Shown here one piece after another: positions 30,990-42,846 of a DNA stretch of 64,000 bases. This DNA is from Aphanomyces cochlioides (Eukaryota; Oomycota; Saprolegniomycetes; Saprolegniales; Verrucalvaceae). A program made the position numbers and the translations under genes. The stretch is taken from positions 372,001-436,000 of the forward strand of contig JAHQRK010000032.1 in assembly GCA_019828595.1 (NCBI GenBank), read 5' to 3'. Under the pieces are notes generated by a model that was given only the letters and a program-made list of their open reading frames with translations, was not told the origin of the DNA and did not search any database. Position 1 is the first letter of the stretch. Each line of letters begins with the position of its first letter.

Positions 30990-31990
30990 GTTACATCGAT
31001 TAGTCGATAAGTACCTACTAACAACTGATATACTGTCGCACTTTATACAATTGAGAAACAATACAATATTATATATAAGAGGTATTTGATTTATAAGCCA
31101 TTTAGAACTTTACTGTTAGTATGCACACAACTGCTCGTGGACCAGAATCTTCAAAAGGTACCACTGATTAAAGGACTCAGTACGTGGAGGGCTGGGAAGA
31201 ATGGCAGCCGCCTTGGAAGCTTCCATTCGACCAGACCAGTTTGTATTGCGCAATTCGAGTCTATTTTGATTGGTCGCGCAGGTATGGCAAAAGTCTTCAT
31301 AATTGATAACCTTTATAAATGAATACCAGTATTGGAATATACGATCACGAAAAAAAGATTCCCGTAAAATTAAATAATTTCGGCCCACCAGTTTCAACAG
31401 CAGGAGGACATTTGGGATGCGTTGACGAGTGTGTCTGGGCCTGTGCTTCCGAGAGCAATATGGAGCTTTAGCTGTTTCCTCCACGGAGATTACTCATCGT
31501 ACACCTCATGCGGCACGCACGACAACGGCCAAACGTGTTCTGAAACCTCTTCTCGCGCCGTTGTACTGTAGAATCTCGTGGGGTAAGACGGCGAAACACC
31601 TTGTGCGCGTGTGCGTGAGGCTGTGACGCACGTCATGAATCCTCGGCGCATGCGACGACTTGGGTTTCAAGATATGTGTTGGCTGTTGGAGAGTCATTGG
31701 CTCGTCTCTCGATCGAGAGCATTCGTGCAACAGTCGTCGAAGGAGATCGTGCGTCTCCGTCTCGATCTTGGTTTCGCCTCTTGGCAGTATAAATGCTCCT
31801 CTCTCTGTGGACTCGCAGCTGACTCGATCGAGTGTATATGTATAGAACACGTCAAAAGCTCCACTGCCGTCTCGGTCTTTCCTTGCCATGCACAGTCGGT
31901 TGCTTCCCACTGCTCTGTTCGTCTGGCCATATCTGCTGCAGATCCATCAAAAGTCAAAGTCGCCAGGAGTGGCGATCTGAACCAGCTAAT
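30990..31990. other. Intergenic region with unassigned open frames
   Basis: Overlapping open frames exist on both strands (minus 31116-31484 and 31506-31910; plus 31611-32090), none with a recognisable domain. Minus 31993-31694 is Arg-rich (KPRSRRRRTISFDD) and could be an exon of a small unknown gene, but there is no gene model I can support. Confidence 0.25.
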
Positions 31991-32002
31991 CAAATCGCAT
32001 AC

Positions 32003-32027
32003 CCAATCACATACGGATTCTGATTGG
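32003..32027. promoter_or_regulatory. Inverted CCAAT-box pair upstream of the START-FYVE gene
   Basis: CCAATCA (32003-32009) and TGATTGG (32021-32027), 11 bp apart and about 120 bp before the START-FYVE ATG. Confidence 0.5.
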
Positions 32028-32145
32028 CTGAGAATTTCTCGCGTGGTATCTACGCGATTTTTCGAACCGTTACTAAAAATATCGACTTGACAGGCTAAGT
32101 TGCTCGCTGGGTCGCCACACGCATGGCATTTTCGAAAAAGCCGAC

Positions 32146-33987
32146 ATGTTGCCTGCCGATGTACTCTCGGAGCGGGAAAAAGAGCATTTCACCAACATTG
32201 CCAAGCACATGACACAGGCGCTTCTCGCAGCGACGAATGTATCGCAGGCCATGCCTTGGAAACTCGTCTATGACAAACAGTTCTCGATCTACCGCACGGA
32301 ACTTTGTGGCCTCGGCCCGTGCAATGTCCATGCTGTGACTAAACTCGTCGCACATATTGAAGAAGTCACTGAAGCGCTCATCACGACCACGACGGAAGCT
32401 TACAAGACGATGATGACCACCCTCAGCTCCGATTTTGTCGACGGGGCGGTCCTTGCCAACATCTTGACCCCGACACCTGAGACCCCCTTCCGATATGTCG
32501 GCCTGAAATGGGCGGCATTCAAGAGCTCCACCATGTCGATCAGGTCGAAAGACAAGGATTTCATCATCCTCGAGGTAACCCCTTCGTTGAATTTCCATGG
32601 CTCAACTAATGTGAAAACCTAGTATGTGGACTTGGTTGAAGATGCCCGTGGCAACAAGACAGCATTCCGCATTATGCAATCAGTAGATGTCCCCGACTCG
32701 CTTGACACGGCGGCGACACAAGGCCGATACACTCGAGAGCAAGTCCCCCTCGTGGGATTCCTGTACTACACAACCCCCAAGAAGGGCGAGCTCCGCATGA
32801 CGTACACTTGCAACGTCGACACGAAGGGCGAGCTCCCCACTTGGGCTGCCAACACTGCCATCCAGTCCCATGTTGAAAAGTGCATCACCCGCACGCTCAA
32901 GTACATTGAGTTCCAACGTGTCCGCAGCGACAGCTTTGAGCTTCCTCAGCGCGTCATTCCAATGTCGGGCGAGACGGATTCATGCCACGTGTGCGACAAA
33001 AAGTTTAACTTCTACCGCCATCGGTACAGCTGCCTCAAGTGCGCCAAGTATGTCTGCAGCAACTGCTACTCACTCCGCACTGCTGCCGTGCCAGACCATG
33101 GCGAACGACGGTGTCGCGTCTGCACTGCTTGTGTTATTCAAGTCCGTCAAGCTCGTCGTGGCTCTGGTGATATCAAGAAGGAGCACTTGGACACGAGCGT
33201 GCAGCTGCATGAGTCCCTCCATGATCTGCTCAACTGCGTTCGCGATCTCGTTGCTAATGACTACAAGCTCTTCTCGTCGCACCCCCCACACAGTTCTCAC
33301 CATCTCCCCCCATCACATGGTCCTCCCCCCGCTGCCGCCCTTGCAAGGCGTCGTGTGACTGTCGGTCCCCAAGAGCTCAAACCTTCTCTCGACATGTTTA
33401 AAGAAGGCCAAGCAGTCCGCTCGGCCCCAGCCCAGCGCGCTGCAATTCCAGACAAACGAAGATCTACAGTCGGCCCGACAGACCTCCAGTCGTCCCTCGC
33501 AAAGTTTCACCAAGTGTACAACGTGGCTCTATCAGTTGCAAGCCACCGCGAAGACGATGAGACGTCTGAAGATGGCTCCATGGGCATGATCTCGTCGGAC
33601 TCTGAAGCTGAAGACGACAGCGATCCTGGACAGTTTGTTCCGCTCACAGAGCATGCGCTGCGTAAATTGGACATGTGGAAAGAGAAGTCCAAGTCACTCG
33701 AGCAACAGTCGGAAGAAATCAACAAACTGGCGAATTGCCTAGCAAGGCAACTCTCAGATAGCCATTCGGCATTGTCACGCAAGAGCTCAGCTCAGTCTGT
33801 CCATTCGCGCAAGGCGTCGTCGACGACGATTGTCTTGTACGACATGGACCAAGGCCAACCTCAGCACCGCAGAGACGACAATGAACAATTACGCGCCTTC
33901 CTCCAGAGCAAAGGCGCCAAACGACGAAGCTCTGGCTCCGAAGTGACCAAGTCGTACCAGCATCCTTCTAGTTTATTCATGTTTTAA
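32146..33987 (+). CDS. START-FYVE protein (lipid-binding, oomycete-type)
   Basis: Probably binds a lipid and a phosphoinositide-containing membrane. Exons 32146-32574 and 32623-33987 (intron 48 nt) give 597 residues. Residues 1-230 have the START-like pattern of the large oomycete START-FYVE family (WKLVYDKQFSIYR, then DFIILEYVDLVED, then VPLVGFLYYTT). A FYVE-type zinc finger follows at about 264-315 with four Cys pairs (CHVC, CLKC, CSNC, CRVCTAC). Its basic ligand motif is YRHRYSC where canonical FYVE has R-K-HHCR, so PI3P binding may be altered. The C-terminal half is disordered, with two similar RR(S/R)TVGP repeats, an acidic stretch (SDSEAEDDSDPG) and a Ser-rich tail. An out-of-frame ATG lies upstream at 32123. 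Confidence 0.88.
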
Positions 33988-34624
33988 GGCAGATCTTCAT
34001 TATGTACATGCTTCTCCCACCCTTATACCAGATTAAACTCCTCGTATTCTTCTCGATCTCTTCTTCAAATCTCCTGACGACTTGCGTGTCAGTTCTTTCA
34101 CCAGCTTCCATCCACGTCATGATAACGCTTCCTTCTCATACACCTCAATCACGTCGCGATTTCGTTTAAGCTTGTCACATCTCAATGTTGGGAATCTGCA
34201 GCTCTGGCGTTCGATTGGACTTTCTAGCGCAAACGACTTGAAATTGAATCTGCTGTCGCAGCAGGGAGCTTCATGAAAGCCGCGTTTTCACACGAGACTC
34301 GCTCATTCTTCATCGTCGCGTCCCATCGAATCCCTTTGTTGTGACAGCTCAGTTGTCCACATCTCGACGAGAGGTCCATGCTCGCTTACATGACAGAATG
34401 GAAAATGCCTATTTATTTCTCGAAATAAATCAAAAATTAAAATTAAAATAAATTCAAAACTTATTACAAATTAATAATCAAATTAAAAACGTGCCGGATT
34501 GTCACATGCTGCAAATTTTTAACTAGACATTTGTATACTCAATGGTTGGATTTTGGGGATTTTACTGTCGGATTTTTCTAGCGCACTTAATTGAGTGGCT
34601 CCACAACCCTTTCATGAATTTTAG

Positions 34625-34673
34625 CCAATAAAATTTCATTATCCTGCATTCGCAATCGAAAATCAACCAATCA
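34625..34673 (+). promoter_or_regulatory. CCAAT boxes before the PDH E1-alpha gene
   Basis: CCAATA (34625-34630) and CCAATCA (34667-34673) lie 145 and 100 bp upstream of the ATG. The rest of 33988-34769 is AT-rich 3' and 5' flank without a gene. Confidence 0.45.
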
Positions 34674-34769
34674 AATGACGTTATTCGACGACAACACCTC
34701 GTTGTGTGCGATGACGGAGTTTAAGGTCACTGAAAGACTTCATTGCTGAACGCCCTCGCAACCACGAAG

Positions 34770-36004
34770 ATGATCAGCCGATTGCAACGTTCGTTCAAGC
34801 CTGCCACCTTGTCTCGAGGTTTCGCTGCTGCCTCGGAAGGCGTCAAGTTTGAATTGGCCCGCCCTTTCAAGTTGCACAGTATGGCCGTTGCATTGCTCGA
34901 CGTTGGGAGTCTCACGCTTTGGTAGATTTGGAGCAAGGTCCTGAACACGGCGACTACGCGTACGCGACCCGCGATGACTTGTTGGGTTACTACCGCTTGA
35001 TGTACACCATGCGTCGTATGGAAATTACGTGCGATAACGAGTACAAGGCCCGCTCCATCCGTGGTTTCTGCCACTTGTATGATGGTCAAGAAGCCGTTGC
35101 AACCGGTGTCGAAGCTGCCCTTGCTCGCACTGACGCTTGGATCACATCGTACCGTTGCCATTGCACCATGTTGGCCCGTGGTGGATCGGTCCAAAGCATC
35201 TTGGCTGAATTGTTCGGCAACAAGAGTGGCGCTATTGGTGGCAAGGGTGGCTCCATGCACTTTTACAACAAGAAGGAAAACTTCTATGGCGGTCAAGGTA
35301 TTGTCGGTGCCCAAGTCCCTGTCGGTGTTGGTCTAGCTTTCGCTGCCAAGTACAACCACACTGGTGACGGTCCTATGCCTTGCTCAATCACCATGTTCGG
35401 TGATGGTGCTGCCAACCAAGGCCAAATTTGGGAAGCCGTCAACATGGCTGCCTTGTGGAAGTTGCCTGCAATTATTTGCATTGAAAACAACCACTACGGT
35501 ATGGGTACGTCGACTGAACGCCATTCGAGCAACCAAGTGTACTACACCATGGGTAACAAGATCCCTGGTATCTGGTGCGATGGTAACGATGTCTTGGCCG
35601 TCCGCGAATGCGCCAAGTTCCTCAAGGAATGGACCGGTAACAACAATGGTCCTATCTACGTTGAAATGTGCACGTACCGATACCACGGTCACTCGATGTC
35701 CGATCCTGGTGTCACTTATCGCAACCGTGAAGAAATCTCCAATATGCGTGCTTCCCGCGATCCTATTGAAAGCTTGAAGAAGCGCTTGCTCGAAAGCGGA
35801 CTTGCCACGGCCGACGAAATCAAGGAAATTGAAAAGGACGTGCGAAAGGAAGTGGTCGATGCCACGAAGGAAGCCAAGGCTAGCGGCCGCCCCGACCCTG
35901 AATCCGCCTTTGTTGATGTGTATGCCGACGAAAACGGCAAGAACCAATACCCACCTTTCCTCCGCCTTCCCAACTACGCCAAGAGCTTGTACAACGGCAA
36001 GTAA
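34770..36004 (+). CDS. PDHA1: Pyruvate dehydrogenase E1 component, alpha subunit, mitochondrial
   Basis: Thiamine-diphosphate-dependent decarboxylation of pyruvate in the mitochondrial pyruvate dehydrogenase complex, as a heterotetramer with E1-beta. Exons 34770-34878 and 34926-36004 (47-nt intron) give 395 residues, the usual length. The first 23 residues (MISRLQRSFKPATLSRGFAA) are basic and without acidic residues, a mitochondrial presequence. The ThDP/Mg motif runs from GDGAANQG (195) to ENNHYGMG (about 223). The phosphorylation loop YRYHGHSMSDPG (about 287-298) carries the Ser residues used by PDH kinase. SFHYDGQE-like substrate residues are present as CHLYDGQEA. The coding sequence is rich in C/G-ending codons, unlike the transposon ORFs around it, as expected of a highly expressed host gene. 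Confidence 0.97.
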
Positions 36005-36176
36005 AGAGAGGAATAACATGCCAAGTATTGTGAAGAGATTGCATTTATAATCCCCACGTCGTCGTCTTGGAATTCCGATTGTCCTCATGCAATCATGCGC
36101 TCCAGCGACATGAACGTACCACCAGTACATAGCGACGTACATATTCGTACAGTACAGTACTTCTTATCATTTATTA

Positions 36177-36471
36177 GGGCCTGGTCGGCGAACATTCCAT
36201 CCATGCTTCAGGGACGGATTCAGGCTTCTGATTGGTCAATTCCAATAATGCCCGGATAATGGGGTCGTTCGCTTTTCGGATAAACTCAGGCAGGAACGCC
36301 TTTTTCCAGGCAGAGATGATCCATCTCTGCCTCAACAAGTCCGTTCCTGCCTCAGACACATTTTCAAGAAAATCGAAAAAATACTTTTTGATATTTTTCA
36401 AAAAAAATTCCAAAAAATTCCGGATAACGTTCCGTGCCTGGCTGGGATGGATTTCTTCCCCGACCAGGCCC
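36177..36471. mobile_element. Tourist-like (PIF/Harbinger) MITE
   Basis: 295 bp, TIRs GGGCCTGGTCGGCGAA and complement (15 of 16 match), flanked by TTA target duplications at 36174-36176 and 36472-36474. No ORF; a perfect 11-bp hairpin (36308-36318 with 36322-36332) lies in the middle. Confidence 0.85.
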
Positions 36472-36474
36472 TTA

Positions 36475-38840
36475 GGTACAAATAAAATTTCTTGATACAT
36501 TCAATAGGTAGTCAAAATTGTTTTTATAATTTAATACTATTTATTTATACAATACATTATTACTCAAAGCAATGCATACACACTGTCATTCTCCGGAATT
36601 TGTGGGCGATTTTATCAAGTTTTAGAGCATTTGTGGGACAAATTGTCCCAAATTTTCAAAAAAATCAAAATTTTCTTGTCAGTTGTTTTCATACATTTTC
36701 ATGACCACATATAATTTTTACGGATTTTGTGGGACAGAATCCCACACTATAAATTTATAGGGTTTTGACGATCGACGTCTTTTCTTTTGTGAAAGTGCCA
36801 AAATGACAGCCCCGACCTAGAGGAACACTGTTCTTGTAAAGCAAACTTCCAGAGCTAGGAGCTAAGACTAATGCTTATACAGTTTGAGTAACCTTTAAGT
36901 CCATAATTTAAGATAGCCCATATTTGATCTGGGCAACACCATTCATGAATGAACCACCGAAGAGACACTGGTGTTACATCATTGTTTATCATGTTAAGAG
37001 TCTATTTAACAAAGTAAGCTCATCTTAGGGGCGTGTGCTACATCTAAATATTATATTGACTCTTCTCTGAAAGATCAATTGAACAGGAGTCGCCAAGTCC
37101 TTAGCTATTAGAAATGGCATCATCTGTCTGTGCGATTGTCTCGACAGTTTCTGTGTCTTCTGCTAACACGCTTTGCAAACATACAGAAATTCTCTGTTTA
37201 CTCAGGCTCCATGAACCATTCAGTGCAAGTTATGATAATTTGCAGCTCAAACACGCTCGCTAAGGCGTTCAGACGTCTTTACTAGGCAAGTAGAATATGA
37301 AAGCACAGCCTATCCTTCCTTAATGATAACGCTCTTATAAAGTTGCTAAAAGCTCTTTGATCTCATTTTACTATCTATGGCAGTGTAGTTCGTAGGTCGC
37401 CTCGAAGTGAGGCACTTTGAAGAGGGCTTGTACACATCATCACTCGAGAGTCAAAGCAACTTAAGTGTTTTACTTAGCAGTTTTATGCCTTCTATACATG
37501 CGTTTCATTGTTCCCACGATTGTCCCACAATTTCCGTCTAAGAGTCATTTTTCATTCTCCGGAAAACATCGGACAAATATTGCCGTTTGTATGCATCCAC
37601 AGAAAATTTGTCCTGTATTTCCAAAATACTCAAAATTCTTTTCATGATTTAATTATTTGTAGTACTACGTTTTGTATGTAATAAAATAAAGTTTGAGTGG
37701 AATGCGAATAGAATGCAATCCACAGAAGGATTTTTCTGTGGGAAAATGAGCCAATCACATTTCGAGAAAATCCCAAAAATAGCATCAAGAGAACCAGGGA
37801 GCAAAACACATTCATTTCAACTTATGGCTGGAATCTACTAGCGTGGTTTTATCACTCATCATACGCTACTGCAATCCTTTAGAACTTATTGAGATATAGC
37901 TAAAAACATTGAGAAAAGCGTCGTTATCATACGTCAGCAATCAAAACAAGGGGGTAAATTGCTTTTGCTACGAGCAAGCCTGTAGTGAGTGATTCATACG
38001 ATGAAATGCCACAGGAACTTGTCCAGACATCAGATGTGCCATGAGCCATACGCATATACTCAATCGGTCATCGTGTGGTGTAATAGTAAATTGATATCGT
38101 TTAGGATAATCACTGGATACACTTCTCATCACTACTGAGCTTATATAAACTAACGTGAAGGTCTACATGCAAAGTGTGTTTCAAAAGAACAACAGCTAGT
38201 ACGTGTCAACATGCAGCATTTTCAAAGAGCCAATTCAAATTCAAATTTGTCTCCAGAGTCACTTATCATAACAACTTCATTCAGGCGAAAGTTAATTACC
38301 ATCAATTTAAACACCCTTAGAACAAACACTAAACTCTAAGGTAGTCTCAAGAGTGCTGATGATTGCCTGCCTTTTGAAGTCAATAAAGGCATTTTCGATT
38401 GCCATTTGAGACTTGCACGTAAGAGTCGCTGTCTCATGACTTGTGTTTTTGGCCAATTAAACACCGCACAACTTTTAATAACTATTGATTGGCTGAAATA
38501 TACATAGTAGGATTATTTTTCTGTGAATTCCGAAGACAAGTCATACATTTTTTGCCCTGGCTTCCCAAAAATCAACCGCCATTTTAGAGCCCTTAACTAC
38601 TGCAAATACTTCAAGTGTGCTAATGTTATGGACGTCATTATGGGAGCTCACGGCCATTCCAATTCAGCTCCCAAACAGACGTTTGTCAAAAGCGGCGAAC
38701 ACCTCTTAAATCTGTTCACTTGTCCGAACGGAACCTCCTGAAATTTGATATCCATCCCTCATATTCGTGTTATGAGCTCAGTCACAGAAAGAGAATTCAT
38801 TCGTCGAAAACTGAATTCTTTAACCAATAATATTTTTTAA
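36475..38840. other. 2.4-kb region without recognised gene
   Basis: AT-rich, no open frame above about 70 codons, no tRNA or rRNA seen. Two loosely similar stretches (about 36580-36680 and 37545-37640, both with CATTCTCCGGAA followed by T-rich sequence and GGGACAAA/GACAAA words) could be an old direct repeat. Confidence 0.35.
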
Positions 38841-38842
38841 TA

Positions 38843-40491
38843 CTTCCTCTGTTCCACTTTACCGCCGACGTTGGCCATCCGAGTGACCTCAAAAATTTAT
38901 TTCTTCGTCAATCAAGACGAAATATATCATGTTCGAAAGAGCATAAAAATGAGAGGAAGTGTACATTGACTAGAAAGCGCGAAAAGACCATTTTGGCGCC
39001 CAAAAACGACATCGTTTAAATCACCCTGGAATAAAATTGCAAAATATAAAATTCTCACAATAAAATTGGGGGCTGAGCAGATGAACCAAGTACGCCACGA
39101 GCGCGAACTGTCCTACTCAAAGACGATGGAGGTGGTCACGTATCTCAATGACCTCAAGACTCTGGGAAAGCTGCCCCGTGGGGCAATATCCAATGCTGCC
39201 TCTTATTTCAACTTGCATCGAACAACAGTGGCGAAAATTTTGAACGACTTCGCGGTCAATCCTTTGATGCCATCGGGCAAACTCGGCAAAGTTGGTCGTA
39301 AACCGATCTACACCCAACAAGAAGTCAGGACCATCGCACGTGAAATACCTCAAAGTTTGCGCTCAACCATGCGCGATCTGTCTGAAGCAGCTGGAATACC
39401 ATTGACGACAATTCACCGCAGTCTCCGCCAAGGGACCCTCAAGCGCCGTACATCGCGACTCAAACCACTCTTGACAACTTCAAATGCTCTTCAACGCCTT
39501 GATTTTTGGCCGTCGCTACGCTCCGGCCGAGCTCGCGGATTCCGCCGGCGAAGCCGGTCCTCCTGAAACCCCCCACTTTGATGGAATGTGGAATGTCGTG
39601 CACCTTGATGAGAAATGGTTTAATGGTGACAAGGACACACGCAAAGTGTACCTTACTGACGGTGAGGAGCCACTTTACCGATCGTGCAAGAGCAAGCGCT
39701 TTCTTCCAAAGGTTATGTTCATTGCTGCAGTTGCTCGACCTAGATACGACGATGAGCGCAAGAGAATGTTCAATGGAAAGATTGGCATGTGGCCAATCGT
39801 CAAGAACTTGCCTGCACAACGTAGCTCGAGAAATCGACCTGCTGGGACGCTTGTGACCACCTTAACAAATGTTGATGCTCAAGTCTATCAAGAATACGTT
39901 TTTACAAGATTTATACCTGCTATCAAGGCACATTTCCCTACGAAGAACAAACGTGTTGTTTTACAGCACGACAACGCGACTCCACATGGCTTGATTACCG
40001 ATGAGATACTATCAAGTGTGTCGACGGACGGGTGGGTCTTCGTTGTGAGGCGTCAACCCCCCAATAGTCCAGATCTCAATGTTCTGGACTTGGGCTTCTT
40101 TGCTTCAATCCAGTCCCTACAATACAAGATGGTAAGTCGCACCGTCGATGATGTTATCCATGCAACGCTCACTGCATTTGAGTGCATTGATGAAGAGAAA
40201 CTGGAGATTGTGTTTTTGACGTTGCAGGCAGTCATGTGCCTTGTCATTGAGAACAAGGGCGGCAACAATTTCCGCTTGCCACACCTTCGCAAGGATGCAT
40301 TGCGGCGTCGCGGGACACTCATGACGACTGTGGATTGCCCTGAATCATTTTTAATCTGAGCCTCTGCGACCTGCATGTTTTTAACCAATAATATGCATGA
40401 AATTGATTTGTAGCCAATGGTAATGAATTGTCGGTGGTAAAGTGGAAAAAGTTAGTTTTTCTCGGTCGGCGGTAAAGTGGAACAGAGGAAG
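38843..40491. mobile_element. Mariner-like transposon, DD39D type
   Basis: 1.65 kb with perfectly matching 27-bp TIRs (38843-38869 and 40465-40491, starting CTTCCTCTGTTCC) and TA target duplications (38841-38842, 40492-40493). A degenerate extra copy of the TIR lies inside the right end (about 40429-40450). One transposase, plus strand. It directly abuts the Harbinger C region to the right. Confidence 0.92.
39081..40359 (+). pseudogene. Mariner-like (DD39D) transposase with one frameshift
   Basis: Cut-and-paste transposase. The first frame (ATG 39081 to about 39510) holds the helix-turn-helix region (AISNAASYFNLHRTTVAKIL) and a second HTH (RSTMRDLSEAAGIPLTTIHR). After about 39515-39570 the second frame carries the DDD core: VVHLDEKWF (first Asp, about 39610), LQHDNATPH (second, about 39970) and NSPDLNVLDLGFF, where the Asp 39 residues after the second is the plant-type third Asp. 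It ends with PHLRKDALRRRGTL at 40359. The frame break coincides with a GC-rich stretch containing a perfect GAA-loop hairpin (39545-39557). Without that break the protein is nearly complete. Confidence 0.88.
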
Positions 40492-40526
40492 TAATATAGT
40501 TATAAACTAAGAAAGATCGCGCAGAA

Positions 40527-41278
40527 ATGAATGCTCCAACGCCAACCAAGCGTTGTAAGTTCACGGATCATGAGGACGTGATGCTTCTTCAACAAGTGAA
40601 TGCCGAGCGAGCTTTCGAAGCGGCGAGGTCATGAAAGTTTGGTCCTCAATCGCACAGAAGCTCGAGAACGATGGCGATTTTGAAAGACCAGGCTTTGATG
40701 TCAAAAAGGCACAACATCGATTTGACGTCCTACTCAAACATCACAGAGCGTTCGATCGCGACTCAATGCTGGCCTCAGGGATCGATCAAAACTACGACGA
40801 AAAGCTACAACTATTGGATGAACTGCTGTCCGCAGTTGATGACTGCATTATGCAAGAGAGAGAACGAGCAGAGACGGCCACCTCAGATACTAAGCGCGAC
40901 GAAAGTGAGGGCGAGTGTATTCGCAATGAGGCTCTTTCTTCTATTCGAAAAAGAAAGAAGACCGACGATGACGCCGACGACACCAGCACAGGTGGAGGTC
41001 GGCTCTCGAAGTTGACTTCAGCGATGCAGGAGGAAAACAAAGCCGATCTTGACCTTCGGAGATCCGATTTGGAGTTCTGAAAATACCAATTTGAGACAGA
41101 GTTGGCTGAACGCGAAAAAGAGCGTTCGTTCGCGATAGAGCAGTCACGACAACAACACGCTACTATTATGGCGGTGTTAGAGATGTTGAGTAAAAAAGTA
41201 GTCATACTGCATATCTTTGTGTTGACATGCTTAGTCCATTCTTGGCTGCCATGTTTTGCATTGGAGGTTCCAGGTTAG
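40527..41278 (+). pseudogene. Myb/SANT-like partner, Harbinger C
   Basis: Starts MNAPTPTKRCKFTDHEDVML and continues one frame on with VWSSIAQKLENDGDFERPG and KKAQHRFDVLLKHH, a Myb/SANT-like DNA-binding domain with the aromatic residues spaced as in the family. A charged C-terminal region predicted to coil (DLDLRRSDLEF, then ETELAEREKERSFAIEQ) follows. Faults are a frameshift at about 40620 and a TGA at 41078-41080 where the sister copy D has Arg (LEFRKYQ). It lies tail-to-tail with the transposase at 41815-42846 and is closely related to the gene at 43267-43956. Confidence 0.7.
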
Positions 41279-41299
41279 CTACTCAAAGTAGATAGAACT

Positions 41300-41720
41300 A
41301 TTCATGTAAAGGCACAGCTTTGTTAGTGTAAGAAGACACTACCATCCATGTCAAAGCTCGCCTGGTGAGTATTGATATGCACAGTCATGGCTCCTTACAC
41401 TAGTAGAGCTCTCAAGCTTTGCAAGTGTAAGAAGACACGGCCATCCATGTGAAGGCTCGCCTGGTCAGTGTTGCCATGCATTGTTGGGTCTCCTTACACT
41501 AGCAGAGCACTCAAGCTTTGCAAGTGCAAGGAGGCATAGCTATCCATGTCAACGCTTGTCAAATGAGTCTTGAAATGCATGACCATGTCTTCTTGTACTG
41601 GTAGGGCTCTAGTAGTATAAGTAGAAGTGGTCATGCATGTCAATACTTACCAAGCGAGCCATGACATGCATGGTCATGTCTACTTACATTAACAGAGATC
41701 TCAGACTTTGTTAATGAAAC
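41300..41720. repeat. Tandem repeat, about 4 copies of a 90-100-bp unit
   Basis: Phase marks such as CCATCCATG recur at 41342, 41441, 41541 (as TATCCATG) and about 41631, i.e. periods of 99, 100 and 90 bp. Units diverge by roughly 15-25%. They lie between the stop codons of the two Harbinger C genes. Confidence 0.75.
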
Positions 41721-41814
41721 TAAACTTATGAATGAAAGGCATTGTGTATTAATAACAGATCTTAAACATCAGCTACGTCGTACGTGTCAAGGTACTCCTC
41801 GAGAGTGGAGGTGA

Positions 41815-42846
41815 CTACTCAAAGTACTCGCTGATTTGTTTGCCTTTAAAATGGCAGCAGTGACAGTTAGTCAGTAGCATTGCAACGCAAACGATTCTTG
41901 CGACTGGTGACAGGCGAATTTTTGCCATGTACTTGTAGTTGATGAATGCCCATAGTGACTTCATCACCTTGAAATTCCACTCGACGGCTTGCCTGAGACG
42001 ACTCTTGGGCATATTAAATGCCCTCTTTTCTTCTGATATTGAAGCCCCTTTAAATCCTGACATAATGAATTGGGATATACCGTAAGCAGCATCTCCATGA
42101 ATGTAATGACCATCTACCATATCGGCAAAGCCACTCAAACATTGTAGCAGACCGCTGAGTCGTATCGTGACGCTTGCTCTCAACGGGGCCAAAAAAATGA
42201 AGGCATATCCAATCAGGCGCCGATACGGCTTGGTAATTCAGACAACGAATTCTTTTGTGGCCACTGTAAATTTGACGCTGTAAATTTTCGCCATCTCCTG
42301 TGGCTGCAATACGGCAGGTGGCAACCTTGGTACCATCAATAAATCCACATACATTTGCTAGTGGTGAGCCTTTTTTGTTTGCAATTGCAATGCAATATCG
42401 GGGCATGTTACGAAGTAGAAGTTTGATGTTGAGGAACAATAAGTCGTGCCATCGCTCGTAGAGTTCATCTATTAAACAAAGAAAAATTTTCACAAAGAGC
42501 AGACCTCGATCGCCCAAATATCCGACTCACATCGTGTTGGAAATGTAAGTCGGCCAAGAAGGATGCATAAGGCTTCTTCTCGGTTCACACGATGTCGACT
42601 TCTTGTGATTACGACGGATGGTAAACCCAACAAGAATCCCAGCTTCTTGATCCCAATGATGTCAAACCGAAAGTCCATCTTTGCATTGGTGTTAGTTGTC
42701 AGACAGAAGCGGATGTTTGGGATCAGTGGTCGTTCAATACACGACATTAGACATAACTGTAGGAAATGATGGCGGTGGTGGCGGGTCTTGACGACAGTAA
42801 CCACTTCACAGAGCTCCTTGAGGGTAAGCACCATGATAACAACCAC
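41815..42846 (-). pseudogene. Harbinger C transposase (frameshifted)
   Basis: PIF/Harbinger DDE transposase, minus strand, in three frames. The N-terminal block (42846-42490) has RLLPNIRFCL-like family sequence (ERPLIPNIRF) and an HTH region. The middle block (42517-42190) has DELYERWHDLLF, NVCGFIDGTKVATCR (first catalytic Asp) and YSGHKRIRCLNYQAV. The last block (42192-41815) has IHGDAAYGIS (second Asp), QAVEWNFKVMKS (Glu) and VAMLLTNCHCCHF. All catalytic residues remain, but at least two frameshifts (near 42490 and 42190) make it inactive as read. The sister copy is at 43986-44780. Confidence 0.75.

Noticed and set aside
31611..32090. 159-codon plus-strand frame before the START-FYVE gene
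   Set aside because: No domain, it overlaps the CCAAT promoter elements and competing minus-strand frames; not supportable as a gene.
35384..36142. 252-codon open frame antisense to the PDH E1-alpha gene
   Set aside because: It mirrors the codon bias of the strongly conserved sense gene; low-complexity Val/Gly/His-rich translation with no family features.
41300..41720. CRISPR-like array
   Set aside because: Units are 90-100 bp, diverged throughout and without constant repeat and variable spacer parts.
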